The position numbers and the translations under genes are program-made. Shown here one piece after another: positions 1-4,560 of a stretch of DNA of 5,840 nucleotides. The DNA comes from Rickettsiales bacterium (GTDB lineage Bacteria; Pseudomonadota; Alphaproteobacteria; Rickettsiales; 21-14-0-20-44-7). The notes below the pieces were generated by a model. That model worked only from the letters and a program-made list of their open reading frames with translations. It did not search any database and was not told where the DNA came from. The stretch is from positions 1 through 5,840 of the forward strand of contig JALZVI010000015.1 in NCBI GenBank assembly GCA_023301015.1, read 5' to 3'. Within the stretch, counting starts at the first letter, position 1. Each line of letters opens with the position of its first letter.

Positions 1-468
1 GACTACTGTGAACCTTTTGAATTTTTAGATTTCCGTGATGGCTTGCCTGCCGAAGTTGCAAGCATTCGTGTAACTGCAGTAAATTCTGAAAGTTTCAACA
101 ATTCTAACCTAAGACCAGATTCTGATTTGAAAGTTGAATATTTAGATTCAACTGGAAACCCGCTGGAAGGTGAGACATTCACTGCAAAGCAACTTAATGC
201 AATTATTTTTGAAAATGATGGAACCAACTTGTCTGTTGCTCAGCTGCTGACAGATGGCGGTGTTGTTGAATTTGACAACCCTCTTCCTCAATCTCAGCAG
301 GCGAAGTCAAGATTTGCTGGTGGCAATGATAAGGAAATTGCAGAAATTGCTGCAAAGCTAAAAGAGCAGGGAAGTAAGTTGCAAGAACAAGAGGAAGGCG
401 AAAGTTACACAGCCAACCTAAGCGTAGCAGCTAACCCAGACTTGCCACAAAAAGCAAATGCGCTGTAG
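1..468 (+). CDS. Hypothetical protein, C-terminal part (5' end outside window)
   Basis: The frame is open from base 1 (first visible residues DYCEPFEFLDF) to a TAG at 466-468, so this is the last 155 residues of a longer protein whose start lies upstream. I do not recognise the family. Visible residues 1 to about 95 are acidic and alternate polar and hydrophobic residues in a way that suggests beta-strands (for example DLKVEYLDSTGNPLEGETF). Residues of about 95-140 are rich in E, K and Q (KEIAEIAAKLKEQGSKLQEQEEGE) and probably form a short helix or coiled coil. No transmembrane segment is visible in this part. The internal TTG at 43 is not a credible start because the frame continues upstream of it. 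The gene converges on sdhD with 7 bp between the stop codons and no obvious terminator hairpin. An extracellular or structural role is possible but unsupported. Confidence is good that it is coding, and low on function. Confidence 0.7.
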   Translation, partial: DYCEPFEFLDFRDGLPAEVASIRVTAVNSESFNNSNLRPDSDLKVEYLDSTGNPLEGETFTAKQLNAIIFENDGTNLSVAQLLTDGGVVEFDNPLPQSQQAKSRFAGGNDKEIAEIAAKLKEQGSKLQEQEEGESYTANLSVAANPDLPQKANAL

Positions 469-475
469 GTGATTA

Positions 476-865
476 TTAACCTAGGTGCAATTTCACAATA
501 GCCAACACGCTCACAATGCCAAGGGCTAGCAATCCGCCTTTGATCGCGAACAATGAGATGATCTTCTTTGGCTTGCTTTGGACATAGTCCTCAATCACAA
601 TCTGCAACCCAAGGGCTGCGTGATAGAAGCTGGAGATGATAACTAGTGCCATCAGCGATGCGTTCAAGGCGCTGCTGAAAAATTCTGCTACAATAAATGC
701 GTCTTTCCCAACAAGCGAGATTACGCTGTATATGAACCAAGTTACGAGTGGGAGATTTGCAATTGCAGTTGCGCGTTGCATTATCCAATGATGCGTTCCT
801 TCACCCGCCGCCCCATGGCCACGCGCTTTTGAAAGATTTGATTTGCTGTTAAATTTTCCTGACAT
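476..865 (-). CDS. sdhD: Succinate dehydrogenase, hydrophobic membrane anchor subunit (SdhD)
   Basis: This is one of the two integral-membrane anchors of complex II. With SdhC it binds heme b and the ubiquinone site and holds the SdhAB catalytic dimer on the cytoplasmic face of the inner membrane. The product is 129 residues, normal for the family, with a polar N-terminus carrying THHW (24-27) and three hydrophobic segments at about 36-53, 58-80 and 103-124. H82 lies 11 residues before D93-Y94, the same spacing as E. coli SdhD His71 (heme ligand), Asp82 and Tyr83 (quinone pocket). I chose the ATG at 865 because a GGAGG lies 8 nt upstream and the start then sits one base after the sdhC stop. 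An upstream in-frame ATG at 895 would put the start inside sdhC and ahead of that site. sdhA and sdhB do not follow: the next gene runs in the opposite direction. Confidence 0.93.
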   Translation of the reverse strand: MSGKFNSKSNLSKARGHGAAGEGTHHWIMQRATAIANLPLVTWFIYSVISLVGKDAFIVAEFFSSALNASLMALVIISSFYHAALGLQIVIEDYVQSKPKKIISLFAIKGGLLALGIVSVLAIVKLHLG

Positions 866-866
866 C

Positions 867-1298
867 TTAGATTCCTCCACAGCTAGCAACGCCAAGCGCT
901 GCAGCCCAAATTACTGCTGTTAGAACCACCGCGCCAATCAGCACTGCATAGCCCGAACGGGTTGCGTTCTTCAGCTCAAAGCCTTTGCCCATATCCCAAA
1001 ACAGATGACGCACACCGTTTAGCATATGATAGCTGAGCGCCAAGCTCCAGCCGCCAAGCATTGCCAGCCCAAACGGGCCACGCATAAACTCGCTGAAATC
1101 AGCAAAGTCTGCTGGGTAATAGGCCAAAATCACCAGCCAGCAAACCACCAGCAGCAAGCCAGCGGAAAGTGCAACACCTGTGAGGCGGTGCAAAATTGAT
1201 AGGGTAGAGGTTATTAACCAGCTATAAACCTGCAGATGCGGCGAAAGCGGACGCGGGCGAGGTTTCTTAATTTCATTTTTTTCACTCATAACTTGCAT
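867..1298 (-). CDS. sdhC: Succinate dehydrogenase, cytochrome b556 subunit (SdhC)
   Basis: This is the larger membrane anchor of complex II and passes electrons from SdhB to ubiquinone. The 143-residue product has the family landmarks in order. RPLSPHLQVY is at 16-25. SILHRLTG is at 34-41, where S34 and R38 match the quinone-site Ser27 and Arg31 of E. coli SdhC. HMLNGVRHLFWD is at 91-102, with H91 the expected axial heme b ligand (E. coli His84). Three transmembrane segments fall at about 39-61, 75-95 and 116-138. The start is uncertain: ATG at 1298 and ATG at 1289 are both in frame, and neither has a clear Shine-Dalgarno site. The shorter form (MSEKNEIKK...) is equally plausible. It is followed after one base by sdhD, so the two are surely co-transcribed. 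It is divergent from secG, with a very short shared upstream region. Confidence 0.93.
   Translation of the reverse strand: MQVMSEKNEIKKPRPRPLSPHLQVYSWLITSTLSILHRLTGVALSAGLLLVVCWLVILAYYPADFADFSEFMRGPFGLAMLGGWSLALSYHMLNGVRHLFWDMGKGFELKNATRSGYAVLIGAVVLTAVIWAAALGVASCGGI
874..878 (-). promoter_or_regulatory. Shine-Dalgarno site of sdhD
   Basis: The minus strand reads GGAGG here, 8 nt before the ATG at 865 and inside the last codons of sdhC. It decides the sdhD start in favour of 865 over the upstream in-frame ATG at 895, and implies translational coupling of sdhC and sdhD. Confidence 0.75.
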
Positions 1299-1326
1299 AA
1301 TTATATTTTGCTGCTAATTGTCAAGC
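1290..1326. promoter_or_regulatory. Short divergent sdhC / secG upstream region
   Basis: Only 28 bp (or 37 bp if sdhC starts at 1289) separate the two divergent start codons, so the promoters must overlap each other or lie partly inside the opposing gene. On the minus strand there is an exact TATAAT at 1305-1300 and an exact TTGACA at 1324-1319, but they are 13 bp apart, too close for a standard sigma-70 pair, so they may not act together. The A+T-rich core contains the 8-bp palindrome ATAATTAT (1297-1304), which offers -10-like hexamers on both strands (TATATT at 1302-1307 on the plus strand). No promoter here is proven by sequence alone. Confidence 0.35.
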
Positions 1327-1698
1327 ATGGAAACAGTAATACTAATATTTCACCTCATAATTGTCGTCACCATGGTGCTCGTGATTTTGTTGCAACGTAA
1401 CTCAAGCGATGGCCTAAGCGGTCTTGGTGGGGGAAGTTCAAACCCTTCTGCTATGGGGCAAACCCGCGGAAGTTCAAATCCGTTGACCAAAGCCACCGCG
1501 ATTTTGGCCACGTTATTTGTGGGCACATCACTAACATTGGCATATCTCGCCAATGCGAAAAATGAATCAGTGATTGACGATATTCAAATCCCTGAGATCG
1601 AAGAGAAAACGAAAGTTCCGTTTTTGATCGATGAGAGCGAAGTGGAAGCACTTCCACAGACCAAGCCAGCTGAAGAAGTTGTGCCAATCGCCGAGTAG
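1327..1698 (+). CDS. secG: Protein-export membrane protein SecG
   Basis: This is the small accessory subunit of the SecYEG channel, which helps SecA-driven translocation through the inner membrane. The 123-residue product begins METVILIFHLIIVV and has the family plan: transmembrane helix 1 (about 2-22) ending in LLQR (21-24), a glycine/serine-rich loop (29-53), then RGSSNPLTKATAIL leading into helix 2 (about 54-76). It ends in an acidic, low-complexity tail (80-123), as is common in alphaproteobacteria. I chose the ATG at 1327 because homologues start with MET/MEN directly before helix 1. A TTG three codons upstream (1318) is also in frame but less likely. No strong Shine-Dalgarno site precedes it. 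pyrG, a frequent downstream neighbour in proteobacteria, is absent; a TPR gene follows after 45 bp. Confidence 0.92.
   Translation: METVILIFHLIIVVTMVLVILLQRNSSDGLSGLGGGSSNPSAMGQTRGSSNPLTKATAILATLFVGTSLTLAYLANAKNESVIDDIQIPEIEEKTKVPFLIDESEVEALPQTKPAEEVVPIAE
1432..1478 (+). repeat. 11-bp direct repeat inside the SecG loop
   Basis: GGAAGTTCAAA occurs at 1432-1442 and again at 1468-1478, each continuing as C/T-CC, in the same reading frame and exactly 12 codons apart. Both copies encode the peptide GSSNP (SecG residues 36-40 and 48-52). The second copy is in the conserved RG-x-x-NPLT position before helix 2, and the first lies in the variable Gly-rich loop. The near-identity at DNA level suggests a local duplication. 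Confidence 0.6.
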
Positions 1699-1743
1699 TT
1701 AATTTCTCTTTACGTCGCCGTGTCTTTACTGTAGAAGCTCTGG

Positions 1744-2856
1744 ATGAGATCAGGAAAGGTAGAAAAAATACTAAAAGAAATGGAAGAGTGTATCTCTTGC
1801 TCTGAATATGAGGCTGCCATTAAGTTGGGCGCGGAGTCCGTGAAAGATATTGGCCATAAGATAGTTATTTACCGCAAAATTGCTGAGGTTTTTTTGCTTG
1901 CTGGGAGTGTAGAGCAAGCCAATAGGGTTCTTGATGTATCTAAGGAGCATTTTCCTGATAGCAGCCATTTTGCATTTTATTCGTATGTAATCAGCTATGC
2001 TGTGGATAGGAAAGACAGTGATCTTCTAAAATTAGCTATAGATGGCTTTTATTCTATAGAACAAAGAGATGGGCTAGGTAAGCATTTTACTGAGAGGAGG
2101 TTGTCTCGTTTCCTTAGTGTTTATTCTAGTGAACAGGAATCTGACAAGTTTGATCTTTTATACCAAGCAGCTATAGAAAAATTCCCTGATAATATATATA
2201 TCGCGAATTTTGCTGCACGTAATAAAATTTTTAATGGCGAGTGGGAAGAGGGATTTGAGCTTTTAAGACCTGCAATTGAGCAAGGTAAGTATATAGACAA
2301 GGACCTTAAGTGCTTAGTTATTGCGGCCAATGCTGGCTCAAGAAGCAATGTATATAGCAAGGCCGTTAAGATTGTTGATTTTGCTATAAATAACGCTCCA
2401 GAGAATAATATCTATTATAATCAGCGAGCTGATATAGAGCTGAGGTTCAGAGATTTTGATGCCGCTAGAGAGTTTTATTATAAAGCAATGGAGTTAGATC
2501 CAGAAAAAAAATCTACCAAGCTTGGCTTGGCAAAGGTGGATAAGGAAGAGGGGTTGTTTGAAGATGCTGTTGAGAAGCTCTCGGAAATAGTCTCTGGAGA
2601 GCCTCACGACCCCTATGTTTTGGCTTTCTCAACTGGCCTTGCGCGACAAGGGTATGGCGTGAAGATACACAAGCGGTTGCTTGAAAGAGCTCCCGTGAAA
2701 GATAGGGGTAGGTTCATTATTGATGCGCCAGTGCAGGACAGGGGAGTGATTAGAGAGAGTAGCCTTCGAGAATCCACGTTGGCTTTGGATGAAGAAGAGG
2801 CTTGGCAACGGCATTTGGAGTCAGAGGCTGGGACTTCCCGCGCTGGCAGAGGCTAG
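1744..2856 (+). CDS. TPR-repeat protein of unknown function
   Basis: The 370-residue, mostly helical product carries tetratricopeptide-like helix pairs. The clearest is residues 223-253 (ADIELRFRDFDAAREFYYKAMELDPE), followed by 257-286; weaker repeats are at about 43-71 and 150-180. TPRs bind other proteins or peptides, and no catalytic domain, signal peptide or transmembrane segment is visible, so a cytoplasmic scaffold or adaptor is the safest inference. The C-terminal part (about 310-370) is not TPR-like: it holds two AP-V-x-DRG motifs 12 residues apart and a charged tail. The ATG at 1744 lacks a clear Shine-Dalgarno site; the next in-frame ATG is at 1780. Composition differs from neighbours: 1921-1980 and 2161-2220 each have 21 G+C of 60, against 28-29 of 60 in 3541-3600 and 5101-5160. 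Of 26 arginine codons 17 are AGA/AGG, against 3 of 12 in nagZ. This suggests foreign origin or weak expression. It converges on nagZ with 14 bp between them. Confidence 0.8.
   Translation: MRSGKVEKILKEMEECISCSEYEAAIKLGAESVKDIGHKIVIYRKIAEVFLLAGSVEQANRVLDVSKEHFPDSSHFAFYSYVISYAVDRKDSDLLKLAIDGFYSIEQRDGLGKHFTERRLSRFLSVYSSEQESDKFDLLYQAAIEKFPDNIYIANFAARNKIFNGEWEEGFELLRPAIEQGKYIDKDLKCLVIAANAGSRSNVYSKAVKIVDFAINNAPENNIYYNQRADIELRFRDFDAAREFYYKAMELDPEKKSTKLGLAKVDKEEGLFEDAVEKLSEIVSGEPHDPYVLAFSTGLARQGYGVKIHKRLLERAPVKDRGRFIIDAPVQDRGVIRESSLRESTLALDEEEAWQRHLESEAGTSRAGRG
2689..2745 (+). repeat. Imperfect 36-bp-period repeat encoding AP-V-x-DRG twice
   Basis: Residues 316-322 (APVKDRG) and 328-334 (APVQDRG) of the TPR protein repeat with a period of 12 codons. 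The codons differ at several third positions (gct/gcg, ccc/cca, gat/gac, ggt/gga) while six of seven residues are kept, so the peptide is conserved better than the DNA. The motif lies just beyond the last recognisable helical repeat. Confidence 0.55.
2822..2854 (+). repeat. 8-bp direct repeat flanking a G+C-rich patch at the TPR gene end
   Basis: CAGAGGCT occurs at 2822-2829 and 2847-2854, flanking a 17-bp segment that includes GGGA-CT-TCCC. The block is G+C-rich (23 of 33) although the gene body is about 35% in sampled stretches. It encodes the last residues of the TPR protein and sits against the nagZ stop. It may be a scar of a joint, or chance. Confidence 0.3.
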
Positions 2857-2870
2857 ACGTCTGTTTGTAT

Positions 2871-3728
2871 TTAAACCGCTTGCGCTATCTCGCGCATCTC
2901 GTCCATATCCCCATTGCAATGCAAAATCAGGTCGCACCCAGCTTCGAGTGAGCGTTTTGTCCGATCGGCAAAGCTGCCTTCAAGTGCCTTCATCGACAAA
3001 TCGTCAGTCATAATCATGCCCTTGAAGCCAATCTCATTTCTAATCAATTCAATCACTGCTTTGGATTGAGTCGCGCAATTTTCCGCGTCAATCGCCTCGT
3101 ATATAATATGCGCCGTCATCGCAAATGGCATATGCGCTAACTCCTTGAATGGCAAGAAATCTACCGCCAGCTCCTCAAGGCTAGCAGTTACTCTAGGCAG
3201 ATCCAAGTGGCTGTCACACATCGCGCGTCCGTGGCCTGGGATATGCTTAATAACCGGTTGAACATCCGCATCAATCAACCCATTCGCCATTGCTAACCCA
3301 AGTTTGGCAACGGTTTCTGCGTCGTCCGACAGTGCGCGATCTCCCACGATATCATGCGCTCCCGCCTGTCTTACATCCAGCATTGGCGCGCAACTTACAT
3401 TAATTCCCAGCTCCGCTAGCATCTTCCCAATTTCGTAGCCTTGGTCATACGATGCCGCTTCCACCAACAACTCACCACATGCCGGAAATTCTGGCCAGTG
3501 AGGTTGTTTCAACCGCGCAACACGTCCGCCTTCTTGGTCGATTAGGATGGGGGTGAAGTCATGCTTCACCGTGCTTTTTAGCTCCTCCACCAAAGCTTTT
3601 ACCTGCTCTGGGTTGTCAATATTCCGCGCAAAAAGTATGAAGCCAAATGGTTGCTCTGCTTTAAAAAACGCACGCTCTTCGTCGCTTAGGGAAGTGCTGG
3701 AGCAACCGAATATTAGGGGTTTTGTCAT
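2871..3728 (-). CDS. nagZ: Beta-N-acetylhexosaminidase NagZ (GH3), C-terminally short
   Basis: This is a cytoplasmic glycoside hydrolase family 3 enzyme that removes non-reducing GlcNAc from GlcNAc-anhydroMurNAc peptides in peptidoglycan recycling. In several Gram-negatives its product feeds the AmpR signal for beta-lactamase. The 285-residue product has the NagZ landmarks: DQEGGRV (64-70), KHIPGHG (161-167), the mobile-loop Asp-His dyad D172/H174 in CDSHLDLP, MTAHIIY (204-210), and the nucleophile motif MTDDLSM (240-246, nucleophile D242). The substrate and catalytic residues are therefore intact. E. coli NagZ has 341 residues; this one stops just after CNGDMDEMREIAQAV, so roughly 50 C-terminal residues are absent. 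The start ATG lies one base after the stop of the upstream SPOR gene, with a weak AAGAG 5 nt ahead. It is the last gene of the argS operon in this window; scpA/scpB, frequent downstream partners, are replaced by the convergent TPR gene. Confidence 0.92.
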   Translation of the reverse strand: MTKPLIFGCSSTSLSDEERAFFKAEQPFGFILFARNIDNPEQVKALVEELKSTVKHDFTPILIDQEGGRVARLKQPHWPEFPACGELLVEAASYDQGYEIGKMLAELGINVSCAPMLDVRQAGAHDIVGDRALSDDAETVAKLGLAMANGLIDADVQPVIKHIPGHGRAMCDSHLDLPRVTASLEELAVDFLPFKELAHMPFAMTAHIIYEAIDAENCATQSKAVIELIRNEIGFKGMIMTDDLSMKALEGSFADRTKRSLEAGCDLILHCNGDMDEMREIAQAV

Positions 3729-3729
3729 A

Positions 3730-4560
3730 TTAGCTCTTTTTATTTTGTTTTACGAAAAAGCAGTTTTGCTCGCGTTCATTCAAAGCACGGCAAATATCGC
3801 GCGCCTCAGTCTCGCTATCAAATGGCCCCGATTGCAGGCGGTAGAAAATTCCATTTTCTCCAAGGTCAGACTTGGTGATTTTTGTTTGATTGCCACCAAG
3901 AATATCATCATTCTTTTCACGGACTGATTGCCATGCTGAGGTTGCTTCCTGCTCGTTTGGAAAAGTCCCTAGCTGAACCCAAATCACTGTTTCGTCTTGT
4001 TTTGCGAGAATCTTAGCAACGTCAATTTTCTTTGAGTTAGAGCTTTTGGTTTGCGCAACGCGGCTAGTTTTTATGAGCTTGCCATTGGCGTTAAGCTTAT
4101 ATCCTTGCGACTTGTTTTTTGGCGCTGCTTTTCTAGGTTTTGCAGGTGCTGGAGCATCATCAAACCCATCATCAAAGTCATTTTCAATCAAGCTCGCTAG
4201 CTGGTCAATATCCATCGGCTTTTCTGCTTCTGGCATTGTGGAAATTTGCTCTTTCTGATCGATAAAACGTGGATTTAAGTTTTTGTAGATCTCCTTGTCA
4301 ATATAAGGAATCTCCATCCCTCCGGGGTTCTCAGGCTCTTTCTTATAGGCTTTGCTTTCAGCAACTACAAGCGGCGCTTCGGCAAAGTTTTTAGTGCCGC
4401 GTCCAAGGTCATAGGCATATTTCGCGCCAAACATAATGCTTGCAAAAAGGAGGGACAGGCCAACGATTTTTAGCCCCATTTTTTTCTGAGTGCCGCCAGC
4501 TTTAACATGCACAATTTCACGGTCTTCAGAGTCAAAAGGAAAGTTTGGTTTATGGATCAT
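3730..4560 (-). CDS. SPOR-domain inner-membrane protein
   Basis: This 276-residue bitopic membrane protein probably binds peptidoglycan. It has a cytoplasmic N-terminus (1-28), one transmembrane helix (about 29-47, KMGLKIVGLSLLFASIMFG) and a periplasmic linker. The linker starts with the element ENPGGMEIPYIDKEIY (77-92), conserved in alphaproteobacterial SPOR proteins of this locus, and continues with an acidic patch (ENDFDDGFDD, 127-136) and an A/P/K-rich stretch (137-150). A C-terminal SPOR domain follows at about 192-272, recognised by VIWVQLGTFPNEQEA and FYRLQSGPFDSETEA. SPOR domains bind glycan strands stripped of stem peptides and so localise to the septum, as in FtsN and DedD. The ATG immediately follows the argS stop (TAG-ATG), with GAGGAG 9 nt upstream inside argS. 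Its place between argS and nagZ fits a cell-wall role. Calling it FtsN or DedD would be over-assignment. Confidence 0.88.
   Translation of the reverse strand: MIHKPNFPFDSEDREIVHVKAGGTQKKMGLKIVGLSLLFASIMFGAKYAYDLGRGTKNFAEAPLVVAESKAYKKEPENPGGMEIPYIDKEIYKNLNPRFIDQKEQISTMPEAEKPMDIDQLASLIENDFDDGFDDAPAPAKPRKAAPKNKSQGYKLNANGKLIKTSRVAQTKSSNSKKIDVAKILAKQDETVIWVQLGTFPNEQEATSAWQSVREKNDDILGGNQTKITKSDLGENGIFYRLQSGPFDSETEARDICRALNEREQNCFFVKQNKKS

Noticed and set aside
479..486. Palindrome ACCTAGGT as a terminator or operator between the convergent genes
   Set aside because: It is only 8 bp, falls in the last codons of sdhD, and has no T-run.
866..895. Longer sdhD starting at the ATG at 895
   Set aside because: It would overlap the sdhC end and ignore the good GGAGG site placed for the ATG at 865; the extra residues are not family-like.
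1318..1326. TTG start for secG three codons upstream
   Set aside because: SecG homologues begin directly with MET before helix 1, and no ribosome-binding site favours the TTG.
2187..2202. Alternating TA run as a promoter or curved-DNA element
   Set aside because: It is in-frame coding (Asn-Ile-Tyr-Ile) in an A+T-rich gene, with no gene starting nearby.
2855..2862. Palindrome AGACGTCT as a terminator between the TPR gene and nagZ
   Set aside because: The stem would be at most 4 bp with no loop and no T-tract, so it cannot act as an intrinsic terminator.
3547..3927. A 126-codon plus-strand open frame antisense to nagZ and the SPOR gene
   Set aside because: It lies opposite two well-supported genes, has no recognisable product, and crosses their junction; it is a shadow frame.
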